Origin: VRUE01 sp963822295
GTDB taxonomy: Bacteria; Actinomycetota; Thermoleophilia; Solirubrobacterales; 70-9
Reading direction: 5' to 3'
DNA: 64,000 bases
Assembly: GCA_963822295.1 (NCBI GenBank)
Contig: CAWGHD010000002.1
Coordinates: 434,001-498,000, forward strand
The notes under the pieces were generated by a model. The model saw nothing but the letters and a program-made list of their open reading frames with translations, did no database searches and was not told the origin of the DNA. Shown here in pieces: positions 16,403 through 23,888 of this stretch (positions are counted from its first letter, which is position 1; each line of letters begins with the position of its first letter). Made by a program: the position numbers and the translations under genes.

Positions 16403-17709
16403 GCGATGAGCTCGGCGGCGGCGACGCTGCCAACGACAACGTCGAGGTGGGCGAGGCCGCAAATGACAACACGCCCCCCGATGCAGCCGCAGAGGGCGTA
16501 GGTGGCGAGGGGCCCAACGACGGCGCAGAGGAGACGGCCCCCGAGCCCGCCAGCGGCGACGTCGAGGTGGCCGAGGCCGCAAATGACAACGTCGAGGTAA
16601 CCGAGTCTGCCAACGACAACGTCGAGGCGGCCGAGGCCGCAAATGACAACGTCGAGGTGGGCGAGCCCTCGAATGACAGCGTCGAGGTGGGCGAGACCGA
16701 CGGCGAAAACGCCGATACGGCCGCCGGCGAGGAGGACACAGGGGGTGAGGCGGACGAGGTTGATGGAGAGCGGACGGATGAAACCGGGGCCGAACCGGCG
16801 ACCGACGGTGGTCCAGGCGACGCCGACGCCCCCACGGCCGCCGAGCCGGGTGAGGGTGTCGCAGAGGCAGGCGAGGCCGGTGAAGCGACAGATGCGACCT
16901 CCGACGACTTGGACGTGGGCGGTGGGGCCCCCAATGTCGGCGAACAGGAGCCGGCAGGGGGCGGGGCGGACGGGGCTGACGGAGAGCAGAGTGAAGGTGT
17001 GGTGGACGCAGGCGAGGCAGGTGAAGGGACAGATGCCACCTCCGCGGACCTGGAGGCGGGCGGTGAGGCGCCCAACCTTCCCGCCGCGGGCTATGCCGGC
17101 GAGACCACTGCCGCCGAGGCCGAAGATGGGGGTGCGGTTTCCCCTGGCTCCCCCACCGGGCCGGACCCCCTACAGGCCGACACCGACGGTCCGCCTCCCG
17201 AAAACGGAGGCGGGACCTCCGGTCCCCCACCGGACCCCTCCGGAGGCGACGATTCGAAGGAGGGCTTCGACGACACCTGGAAGCGAGTGGACGAGATCAT
17301 GGCGCCGTTCCTCCAGATGGGGGAGAACCATTCTGACGTGCTGGGTGGCTGGGGAACTGCTGATGCGCAACGCCTTGACCCTGCGGACCAGTGGAAACCG
17401 GAGGATGGCACTCCCGTACTTGGGCGCACCGACAGTCTCGAGGTGAAAGAGGGAAAGCTGATCGGTGCCGAGTGGGCCGCACTCAACCTGCCCCCGGAGA
17501 AATGGAGCCCGACTGCGAATCGGGAATGGGTTCAGTCCATAATCGACCAGAATGAAACCGTTCGCCTCGGTGAGTGGGTGGGTCGGTCTTCATTGTGGAA
17601 TCAGGAGCGAGGGGAACCGACCGTGTACGCCTTCGAGCTGAGGCAGTTGTTCGCTGCGGGCTATGGGAGGCGCGGGGACTACATGGTTCCTCCCGGCAAG
17701 GAGACCTAA
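16399..17709 (+). CDS. Acidic repeat protein with effector-like C-terminus
   Basis: A 436-residue protein translationally coupled to the ATPase (ATGA overlap). Residues 1-290 are disordered, extremely acidic and built of degenerate octapeptides AANDNVEV/ESANDNVE followed by Ala-Gly-Glu-rich repeats. The last ~150 residues form a compact domain with W-rich motifs (FDDTWKRVDEIMAPF, ANREWVQSIIDQNETVRLG, YAFELRQLFAAGYGRRG), ending MVPPGKET. That ending, with a GEPTVYAFE-like strand before it, recalls C-terminal domains of polymorphic toxins, but no catalytic residues can be named. The long acidic arm could hold the protein on the ATPase or in a secretion channel. No signal peptide. Confidence 0.65.
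   Translation: MSDELGGGDAANDNVEVGEAANDNTPPDAAAEGVGGEGPNDGAEETAPEPASGDVEVAEAANDNVEVTESANDNVEAAEAANDNVEVGEPSNDSVEVGETDGENADTAAGEEDTGGEADEVDGERTDETGAEPATDGGPGDADAPTAAEPGEGVAEAGEAGEATDATSDDLDVGGGAPNVGEQEPAGGGADGADGEQSEGVVDAGEAGEGTDATSADLEAGGEAPNLPAAGYAGETTAAEAEDGGAVSPGSPTGPDPLQADTDGPPPENGGGTSGPPPDPSGGDDSKEGFDDTWKRVDEIMAPFLQMGENHSDVLGGWGTADAQRLDPADQWKPEDGTPVLGRTDSLEVKEGKLIGAEWAALNLPPEKWSPTANREWVQSIIDQNETVRLGEWVGRSSLWNQERGEPTVYAFELRQLFAAGYGRRGDYMVPPGKET
16429..16695 (+). repeat. Degenerate 24-bp repeats coding (A/S)AANDNVEV
   Basis: Units around GACAACGTCGAGGTGG recur about seven times at 24-bp or multiple-of-24 spacing, with both silent and replacement changes. They encode the acidic arm of the protein above. 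They are coding repeats, not CRISPR spacers. Confidence 0.85.
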
Positions 17710-17710
17710 T

Positions 17711-18265
17711 TTGACCGAGATACCCTCAGAGATAAGCGCCCTTGCCGACCGCCTCGAGCAGGAGGCACCGGGATACCTCAGGGAGCCGATCCCGGTGGAC
17801 CTTGATCGGGACATCGACGACCTGATCACCACGTACCTGTCCAGTGGCGCGCCGACGCGTATTGCGATCCGGGACGCCGTCACACCCAGCTGGGCGCGAA
17901 AGCTCGCCGTGTATGGCGAGCGGATGGCGATCGCGTCGGTCCGCACCGGTTCGGAAGACAGGCTCTTCCAGGGACTGGTCGCCGCCGGACTGTCGATCGG
18001 CAATGAGGACTATCGCGAAGTCGTTCGGGTCCTGGCCCCCATCTATCGGAGCGCTCAGCACCTGGAGGTCGACCCACAGGATCTGTTCACGCGGGCTGCG
18101 GAGACGGTCGGCGGTGACCTGCCGACATTCTTCGGCGATTTCCCCCAGCGGCCGGACATCGACGAAATCCTCACCGTCATGGGTTACAAGGAGCAGGGCT
18201 CCGGCGAGGACTTCATCTATCTGCCGAGCTGGTACACGCCGAGGGAGGGCAACTCCACCTCGTAG
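17711..18265 (+). CDS. Possible partner/immunity protein of the acidic repeat protein
   Basis: A 184-residue soluble, mostly helical protein starting MTEIPSEISALADRL. The TTG at 17711 is chosen because AAGGAG lies 7 nt upstream and it begins one base after the stop of the previous gene. Inside are the helical run AIRDAVTPSWARKLAVYGER, MAIASVRTGSEDRLFQGLVAAG and a C-terminal FIYLPSWYTP. I do not recognise a named family. Its size, lack of export signal and tight coupling directly after an effector-like gene are what an immunity or chaperone protein would show. This is inference from context only. Confidence 0.6.
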   Translation: MTEIPSEISALADRLEQEAPGYLREPIPVDLDRDIDDLITTYLSSGAPTRIAIRDAVTPSWARKLAVYGERMAIASVRTGSEDRLFQGLVAAGLSIGNEDYREVVRVLAPIYRSAQHLEVDPQDLFTRAAETVGGDLPTFFGDFPQRPDIDEILTVMGYKEQGSGEDFIYLPSWYTPREGNSTS

Positions 18266-18277
18266 TACCTTTGCCCT

Positions 18278-18544
18278 GTGAGCACCCAGCGACTTCCCGG
18301 CGGGGTTGTGCACCGCCTACCGGCCGATCTCCGCGAGGGATTGACGGGTAGCGCCACGGCCCTCGACGCCTGGAAGGACATCACGCCCCTGGCGCGCAAC
18401 GAGTTCATCTGCTGGGTCGAGGACGCCAAGCAGCAGAAGACCCGGGAGCGCCGCATTCGCCGGACCCGGGAGGAGCTGGAAGAAGGGCAGCGCCGGCCCT
18501 GCTGCTGGCCGGGGTGCAGCCACCGCGAGCGCAACGGAAGGTAG
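18278..18544 (+). CDS. YdeI/OmpD-associated (OmdA) family protein
   Basis: An 88-residue protein with GTG start. It has the C-terminal YdeI/OmdA signature: LDAWKDITPLARNEFICWVEDAKQ, then RERRIRRTREEL, with a Cys-containing tail RRPCCWPGCSHR. Relatives are linked to stress or bacteriocin resistance but have no proven biochemistry. It lacks the longer N-terminal domain of full-length YdeI, as many small actinobacterial members do. It starts 12 bp after the preceding gene, may be transcribed with it, and converges on the DedA gene. Confidence 0.7.
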   Translation: MSTQRLPGGVVHRLPADLREGLTGSATALDAWKDITPLARNEFICWVEDAKQQKTRERRIRRTREELEEGQRRPCCWPGCSHRERNGR

Positions 18545-18550
18545 CGGCCG

Positions 18551-19126
18551 TCAGGAGAGCCGGGTCCGGCGCAGCAACTCGGCGGCGCCGGCGGCCGCGG
18601 TGGGAAGGAGGGTGGCGGCGAGCAGCGGCTTCCAGAGGCTCTGCTCGAAGGCCGAGCCGCCAAAGTAGCCGAGCGGCGTCATGTAGGTGGCCCAGAGGGC
18701 GGCGGCGGCGGCGTCGGCCTTTATGAAGCGGCCCCAGGGCATCTCCAGGGCGCCGGCAGTGAAGGTGGTCGCGGTGCGGCCGCCGGGGATGAAGCGGGCG
18801 ACGACGATGATCTGGCCGCCGCGGCGGCGAAGCTGGCGCCGCGCCCATTCGACCCGGCCACGGGCCTTCTCCGACTTGAAGAGCCGGCGCTCGGCCCGCC
18901 GTCCCAGCGAGGCGCCGAGCCAGTAGGAGGCGCTGTCGCCGAGGCAGCCCCCCGCGGTCTCGGCGGCGGCGACGAGGAACGGGTTCAGCTCTCCGTCCGC
19001 GGTGAGGACGCCGGCGGTGATCACCACCGCCTCCGCGGGGGCGATCGGGAGGAGCGAGTCGAAGGCGACGGTGTCCTGCAGTGAATCCTGGGCTTCGCGG
19101 TCGAGTACGGGCACATGCCCGATCAT
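18551..19126 (-). CDS. DedA family membrane protein, 5'-truncated
   Basis: Residues ~18-191 are a DedA (SNARE-associated) protein: FDSLLPIAPAEAVVITAGVL, GDSASYWLG, the arginine motif VVARFIPGGRTATTFTAGA and a C-terminal helix. DedA proteins are membrane transport or lipid-flipping proteins. The first ~25-30 residues, a hydrophobic helix in homologs, are missing. They are replaced by the unrelated MIGHVPVLDREAQ, read from sequence that abuts the truncated recombinase. The gene has therefore lost its 5' end, and probably its promoter, in the rearrangement at about 19.1 kb. It may be a pseudogene. Confidence 0.75.
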   Translation of the reverse strand: MIGHVPVLDREAQDSLQDTVAFDSLLPIAPAEAVVITAGVLTADGELNPFLVAAAETAGGCLGDSASYWLGASLGRRAERRLFKSEKARGRVEWARRQLRRRGGQIIVVARFIPGGRTATTFTAGALEMPWGRFIKADAAAAALWATYMTPLGYFGGSAFEQSLWKPLLAATLLPTAAAGAAELLRRTRLS

Positions 19127-19843
19127 CGGAGCCCAGCCGAAGGCAAGCGCCGGCGGCTACCGAAGCCCAAGCGCAGGCCTGCCTATCTCAACTCGATCGA
19201 GCAGATCGACACCGTCCTCGAGGCGGCGGAGGAGCTGGATCGAAGACCGCAAAACCTTCTCTCGGTCCGCCAACCGATTGTGGCCACTCTGATCCTCGCG
19301 GGGTTGCGGGCGCATGAGCTCTGCTCGCTTCGCTGGGGAGACGTCGACCTCGCCAACGGCCGACTGAGGATCGAGACCTCTAAGACCCAAGCCGGCATTC
19401 GCGAGGTCGACCTCGCGATCTTTCTTCGCGACATCCTCGCCGCGCACAAAGCCAAGAGCACGAAGGCCCGTCCGCGGGACCTCGTGTTCCCGACCCGGAA
19501 TGGCCGAGCCCGCAGCAAGGACAACCTTCGCGGCAGGATCCTGCTGCCGGCGCTTCAGCGAGCAGACGAGCTCCTGGAGGAGCGCGGACTAGCGCCTCTC
19601 CCGCAGGGCCTCAGCCCGCACAAGCTGAGGCACACGTTCGCCTCGATCCTGATCGCCTGCGGCGAGGACCCGGCCTCCGTGATGGCCCCGCTCGGCCACA
19701 CGCATCCGTCCTTCACGCTCAGCGTCTACACGCACATGATGCGGCGGGGTCCGGGGGAGAGGGGACGCCTGAAGGCCCTCATGAAGGGTGAGTCGGAAGA
19801 GGCGCTGGAACAGGGCGCCGCGACGACCGCGGGTGCGCGATGA
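19115..19843 (+). pseudogene. Tyrosine recombinase, catalytic domain only
   Basis: A 242-residue frame that begins in the inter-domain linker (RLPKPKRRPAYL) and contains the whole catalytic domain. All catalytic residues are visible: R65 (GLRAHEL), K90, H169-K-L-R172, H195 (LGHTHPS) and Tyr205 (VYTHMM). The N-terminal SAM-like DNA-binding domain, usually 100-150 residues, is absent. The upstream DNA is the head-to-head truncated DedA gene, so the 5' half was deleted. It lies 150 bp from the intact tRNA-His, the usual place for an integrase using that tRNA as attachment site. Confidence 0.8.
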
Positions 19844-19850
19844 TCGAGCT

Positions 19851-19882
19851 TCTCGCGCACTCGGATTTCGGAGTGCGCGAGA
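19851..19882 (+). terminator. Hairpin after the recombinase
   Basis: A perfect 12-bp inverted repeat (TCTCGCGCACTC paired with GAGTGCGCGAGA) around an 8-nt loop, beginning 7 bp after the stop codon. There is no T-tract. Confidence 0.6.
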
Positions 19883-19992
19883 TCGGCGGAAATCGGCGCA
19901 TATCGTCCGATATTCGCCTCAGCAGGAGCTTTTGCGGTCCAGCGAGGCATTCGAGGGGAATCCGCTGCAAACCGCTAGATTGAAGGCCGCTT

Positions 19993-20066
19993 GGTGGGCG
20001 TAGCTCAGCTGGTAGAGCTCCTGGTTGTGGTCCAGGCGGTCGCGGGTTCGAATCCCGTCGCTCACC
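19993..20066 (+). tRNA. tRNA-His (anticodon GTG)
   Basis: An intact cloverleaf with the additional 5' G (-1) typical of tRNA-His. The acceptor is GTGGGCG/CGCTCAC (one G-T pair), the D arm GCTC...GAGC, the anticodon loop TTGTGGT, and the T arm GCGGG-TTCGAAT-CCCGT. CCA is not encoded. It is the right boundary of the island and the functional copy. Confidence 0.93.
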
Positions 20067-20074
20067 CCTAGTTG

Positions 20075-20093
20075 AGCCCGCGGTACGCGGGCT
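20075..20093. terminator. Hairpin terminator after tRNA-His
   Basis: An 8-bp perfect stem AGCCCGCG/CGCGGGCT with a 3-nt loop. It sits between tRNA-His and the stop codon of the convergent gene, so it can serve both strands. Confidence 0.6.
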
Positions 20094-20097
20094 TCGC

Positions 20098-20949
20098 CTA
20101 GAAGACCCAGGTCACGCGCTTGTCGTCGCGCTTCGCCACGTATTTGTCAGAGGGCCCTCGGAGATCCCCGGTGACGCTCCAGCGGTGCCACTCGAAGCGG
20201 CGCACGCCGCCGGGCGGGACCGGAAGGCCGAGGGCCTTGGCATGGGCGCGGCGCGCTATGTCGCGGGCGACGGAGCAGGCGACCCCCCTCGCGCGGATGT
20301 GGGTCAGGTCGACGCCCTCGTAGCGAGTGCCGGCGTAGGGGTCGGCGACGGGCCGGCACCGCCTCCATCGCAACACCAGATTCGTCGCGGGCGGATCGAT
20401 GGTGGAGGGCGGACCGGCCCTTTCGATCGCTTCTCTCATTTTGTCGAGCGCGCTGCGGCCGAAGCTCACGGCCGCGAGCACGTGGCGCGTCGTGATGCCC
20501 GTCACCACCACCACGTCACCGTCGCCTTTCCTCATGAACGTCTTGACGAGCTCGAGGCAGAACATCTGCCCCTCGCTGCCACGCAGGGAGAAGTCGTGCG
20601 GCCCGCTCTCGACGTGTCCGTTGGCCGACATGCCCGCCTGCCAGATCAGGCTCCCGATTTCGCCGTTGGACGGACAGAACTCGGCGTGGTCGGGTGCGAG
20701 GAGCGCGTTCAGGGTCCATAAGCAGGCGGTCTCGTCGGGATGGCCGCCGCACTCGGTGAAGTCGAAGGCGATGTTGTCGAAGGACGCCTGGGTGTAGGCC
20801 TCGTCGTATTCGAAGCCGGTGATCGACCCGCCCTCGAAGGCGATCGTCGGGTGCTGGACGTTGGCGCTCGCCGTTCCGGCGCCGAGCACCAGCATCACGG
20901 CGAAGGCCGCCAGCCCCGCCCCTCTTCCCATCTGCCCCCCGAATCCCAC
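20098..20949 (-). CDS. Secreted protein of unknown function
   Basis: A 283-residue protein with a clear signal peptide (LAAFAVMLVLGAGTASA). The middle part is Cys-containing (FTECGGHPDETACLW, FCPSNGEIGS). The C-terminal ~80 residues follow a pattern I associate with small secreted domains of Solirubrobacterales: ARGVACSVARDIARRAHAKA, then RRFEWHRWSV and a final KRVTWVF strand, where a Cys pair and basic helix precede a beta hairpin. No enzyme motif is visible. It is transcribed divergently from the secreted protein at 21099, across a 149-bp region containing the small palindrome TTAGGGGTCCTAA. Confidence 0.6.
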   Translation of the reverse strand: MGFGGQMGRGAGLAAFAVMLVLGAGTASANVQHPTIAFEGGSITGFEYDEAYTQASFDNIAFDFTECGGHPDETACLWTLNALLAPDHAEFCPSNGEIGSLIWQAGMSANGHVESGPHDFSLRGSEGQMFCLELVKTFMRKGDGDVVVVTGITTRHVLAAVSFGRSALDKMREAIERAGPPSTIDPPATNLVLRWRRCRPVADPYAGTRYEGVDLTHIRARGVACSVARDIARRAHAKALGLPVPPGGVRRFEWHRWSVTGDLRGPSDKYVAKRDDKRVTWVF

Positions 20950-21098
20950 CGGAAAAGCTTAAGGCAGGCCTTCCCCGACCCCTAGGTGCCCGCGGCCGAA
21001 AAGTTAGGGGTCCTAAAGCGGTCGCTCCCCCGATGCGCGGGGCCGCTTGCGGACGGATGCTGGCCTCGATCCACCAAGCGAATCGAAAGGAGCACCTC

Positions 21099-21635
21099 AT
21101 GCAACGAAGCGAACCCCTCTCCACACGGCCCTGGACCGTCCCCTTGATCGCGGCGCTCGCGGCAATCGCCATGCTCGCACTGGCCCCCACCGCGGGAGCG
21201 GCGGCGAAAGGCGCCAACAAGGCGGTGGCCTACGAAGGCAAAACGAGCTCGGGGAACCCGATCACGTTCACCCTCAAGAAGAAGAGCCTTGTCGACATGG
21301 AATCCGGGATCGCCGTCACCTGCCTCCCGATCCAGGGCGGCGGCTCGCCCCAGACCGGGAGCGAATCCTTCTCCTACGAAGGCGCCGTCCCGCTCAGCGC
21401 CGAGCCGGTCGAATTCGAATTCATGAAGTCGGTGGCCTTCTACTACAACGAAGTCACGGTCAAACACCAGCTGAGCTCGCAGATCGTCCGTAAAAACGGC
21501 CTGATCACCGGCACGCAGCGGATTCAGTACCAGTTCCTGATCCCCAAGTACCCGATCGGCACCTTCTCCATCTACAGCTGCCTCGGCGAGGGGACCTTCA
21601 GGGCGAAGCCGGTCGTCGAGAAATCGCGCCGTTAG
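21099..21635 (+). CDS. Secreted protein of unknown function
   Basis: A 178-residue protein. ATG 21099 is chosen over the earlier ATG at 21033 because GAAAGGAG lies 7 nt upstream and a signal peptide (AALAAIAMLALAPTAGAAA) follows directly. The mature part is beta-rich (AYEGKTSSGNPITFTLKKK) with two Cys (VTCLPI, YSCLGEG) that could form a disulfide. It resembles numerous small secreted beta-sandwich proteins of this group. Function unknown. Confidence 0.65.
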   Translation: MQRSEPLSTRPWTVPLIAALAAIAMLALAPTAGAAAKGANKAVAYEGKTSSGNPITFTLKKKSLVDMESGIAVTCLPIQGGGSPQTGSESFSYEGAVPLSAEPVEFEFMKSVAFYYNEVTVKHQLSSQIVRKNGLITGTQRIQYQFLIPKYPIGTFSIYSCLGEGTFRAKPVVEKSRR

Positions 21636-21787
21636 GCGCGGTTTCGCCGATCGGGGGGCGAGCCGGCCTCCCGATCCGGTGCGACGCACGACCCCTGGGG
21701 CGCTACGCTCGCCACCGAGTAGCCTCGCATGCGCTTGACGAAGCCCATAACGCACATACCGCGCCGGCGCGGCCGTCCGAGGGGGCG

Positions 21788-22219
21788 TTGTTGAAGCGCG
21801 CCGAGGCGCTGCGTCCACTCTCCCGCGAACACCTGGTCGCCCTCCAGGCCGCGAAGAGGTTGAGAGAGGCCACCGACCCGGGGGAGGCGAGAAGCGCCTT
21901 CCTCGAGTTCTGGGAGGAGGACGGCCGGCGGCACTTTCGGGTCGAGGAGGAGATCCTGCTGCCGACCTGGTCCTTGTACGCCCGGGTCGACGAGGCCGGG
22001 GTGAAGCGCATGCTCGAAGAGCACCTGGCGATAAGACGCGAGGGACTGCGCCTCGCCGATGCGAAGAGCTCGTTGGAGGAGGCGCACGCGCTTGGCGCGC
22101 TGCTCCACGATCACGTGCGCTTCGAGGAGCGCCAGCTCTTTCCCGCGGTCGAAGAGGCACTGGATGCCGAGAGCCTCGGGCGCCTGGCGAAGGCGATCGA
22201 GGAGGCAGAAACGGACTAG
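21788..22219 (+). CDS. Hemerythrin HHE-domain protein
   Basis: A 143-residue four-helix protein. Potential di-iron ligands follow the hemerythrin pattern: an early SREHL His, the HFRVEEEILLP motif (His plus Glu), EEHLAIRR, and LLHDHVRFEERQLFP with further His and Glu. Relatives bind O2 or NO or sense redox. The start is a TTG (21788 or 21791) and no better start is visible. The next gene encodes a copper protein; a shared role in oxygen or nitrogen-oxide handling is possible but not shown. Confidence 0.8.
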   Translation: MLKRAEALRPLSREHLVALQAAKRLREATDPGEARSAFLEFWEEDGRRHFRVEEEILLPTWSLYARVDEAGVKRMLEEHLAIRREGLRLADAKSSLEEAHALGALLHDHVRFEERQLFPAVEEALDAESLGRLAKAIEEAETD

Positions 22220-22350
22220 GCCGCCGCCGGCTTCCGACACCCTCTTCCCATTTGTCACACACGGGCGGCCGAGTTGCGTGATGGAATGGGAGCGCTCCCG
22301 CAGGAAGCTAGGTCCTTCCCCCCAGAAACGCGACTGGAAAGAGGTTGGGA

Positions 22351-23859
22351 ATGTCATCAGGCAATCCGACAGGATCAGGGCGCGACGAGGGGCCGGGCCT
22401 CTCGGACGGGACGGACCAGGGCGACATGAGTCACCGGCTCGACCGGGGGATCATGCGGCTCCTCGGCTACGCCATTCTCATCTGCCTGGTGGGGGCCGTG
22501 GCGTATTTCGCGGCCAAGCACGGCGAGGACGCCTCGACGGTGGCTCCGGTCACCGCGGCCGAAGGCTCGGCCTCCTATAAGCCAGAAGAGGACCTGACCG
22601 CACTCGCCGACGTGAAGGTGCCGGGCGCTGAGCAATTCAAACGGGCGGACCCGGCTCTGCCGCCGGTCCCTCCGGGATCGGTGAAGAAGTTCAAAATCGA
22701 CGTGTACGAGCACATCACCAAGGTCTCGGACGACTTCCCCCCGACGAGGGTGTGGTCGTACGCGATCAACGGGGAGTTCAACCGCGGGAACGGCGTCTCG
22801 GGCCCCATGGTCGTCAATCAGGGGGACAGGGTCCAGATGACCCTGTTCAACGGAAGCAGCAAGGCGATGCAGGTGCAGGTGCCGCACTCCATCGACTTCC
22901 ACTCATCCGAGCTCAACCCCGGAACTGCGTTCAAGACGATCGCGCCCGGTGAGCAGACAGTCCTCCGGTTCACCGCCAAGCACCCCGGGGTGTTCATGTA
23001 CCACTGCGCCACCCAGCCGGTGCTGCAGCACACCGGCTCCGGCATGGTCGGGATGATGATCGTCAAACCCCGCGGTCTCCCGCCGGCTGACCAGGAATTC
23101 TGGATCAACCAGCAGGAGTACTACATCGGCGAGCCCGGCGGCGAAGGCGACCTCGCCAAGATGGAGGCCAAGGAGCCGGATGTCATCGCCTTCAACGGCT
23201 ATGCCGCCCAGTACCAGAAGGCTCCCATCGTGGTGGGGCGAGGAGAGCGGGTGAGGGCATACGTCCTCAACTCCGGCCCCTCGATCTGGTCGGCGTTCCA
23301 CGTGATCGGAACGGTCTTCGACCGGACCGAAATCGAGGGTGTCGAGGGGTTCGACTCTCAGACCGTCAACCTGGCCCCCTCCCAGGGCGGGATTGTCGAA
23401 TTCACGCTCGATCGGGAGGGCGCGTATCCATTTGTGACCCATGCGTTCGCGGATACCGTCAAGGGCGCGATCGGCGTTTTCGAAACCGAAAACGCGCCGG
23501 CCGCGCCGGAGATGGACCACGGTGCCTATGACCACGGCACCGACAGGGTGCCGGCTGTCGATGCCGACGTCGGCGTGACCATGGGCGAGATGTACGTGGA
23601 GACCACCGTCAGTGAGGTCGGCGCGGGCGATGTCAAGTTCGCGATCACCAACGAGGGAGCTGCGCCGCACGCCCTGCTGGCGGGCCTTGCCCCCGTGGAA
23701 TCGCCGGATGACCCGGCCACCGGGATTGCGGAGATCATCAACCCGGGCGAAACCATTGAAAAGTCGGTCACGCTCGAGGCCGGTGATTACCAGTTGTTCT
23801 GCAACATCCCGGGGCATCTGGAAGCCGGGCAGTCGACAGATTTCAAGGTCACCGACTGA
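22351..23859 (+). CDS. AniA/NirK-like multicopper protein with extra cupredoxin domain
   Basis: A membrane-anchored extracytoplasmic copper protein of about 502 residues. ATG 22351 follows GGAAAGAGG. There is one N-terminal helix (ILICLVGAVAYFA), two cupredoxin domains, and a third C-terminal plastocyanin-like domain (ligands in HALLAG, FCNIPGHL). HSIDFH (~178-183), HCATQPVLQH and SGM (~218-231) match type 1 and type 2 copper ligands with the AniA-class spacing, and FHVIGTVFD gives the third type 2 His. The catalytic His of nitrite reductases (normally before AL.A.VGE) is not seen; QYQKAP stands there. It may be an oxidase or electron-transfer protein rather than a nitrite reductase. Confidence 0.8.
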   Translation: MSSGNPTGSGRDEGPGLSDGTDQGDMSHRLDRGIMRLLGYAILICLVGAVAYFAAKHGEDASTVAPVTAAEGSASYKPEEDLTALADVKVPGAEQFKRADPALPPVPPGSVKKFKIDVYEHITKVSDDFPPTRVWSYAINGEFNRGNGVSGPMVVNQGDRVQMTLFNGSSKAMQVQVPHSIDFHSSELNPGTAFKTIAPGEQTVLRFTAKHPGVFMYHCATQPVLQHTGSGMVGMMIVKPRGLPPADQEFWINQQEYYIGEPGGEGDLAKMEAKEPDVIAFNGYAAQYQKAPIVVGRGERVRAYVLNSGPSIWSAFHVIGTVFDRTEIEGVEGFDSQTVNLAPSQGGIVEFTLDREGAYPFVTHAFADTVKGAIGVFETENAPAAPEMDHGAYDHGTDRVPAVDADVGVTMGEMYVETTVSEVGAGDVKFAITNEGAAPHALLAGLAPVESPDDPATGIAEIINPGETIEKSVTLEAGDYQLFCNIPGHLEAGQSTDFKVTD

Positions 23860-23888
23860 TCGAGCGAGCCGATGCCGAGAGGGGGGCA

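Larger units (their letters stand above)
10259..20066. mobile_element. tRNA-His-flanked genomic island (integrase-bearing, decayed)
   Basis: The element is bounded by near-identical direct repeats of a whole tRNA-His gene, about 72 matching bases. A tyrosine recombinase fragment lies next to the right copy. Genes from about 10.4 to 18.3 kb use more A/T-ending codons and read as visibly lower in GC than the flanks. Cargo is two zinc-ribbon membrane proteins, a beta-lactamase-fold protein, a HerA-like ATPase, an acidic repeat protein and a partner. The recombinase lacks its N-terminal domain, so the element is probably no longer mobile. The limits are inferred from the tRNA copies. Parts near 18.3-19.1 kb (the YdeI/OmdA-like and DedA genes) could be older chromosomal genes. 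Confidence 0.6.

Noticed and set aside
22351..23859. Calling the copper protein a functional nitrite reductase
   Set aside because: Copper ligands fit, but the second active-site His is not visible, so only a family-level name is given.
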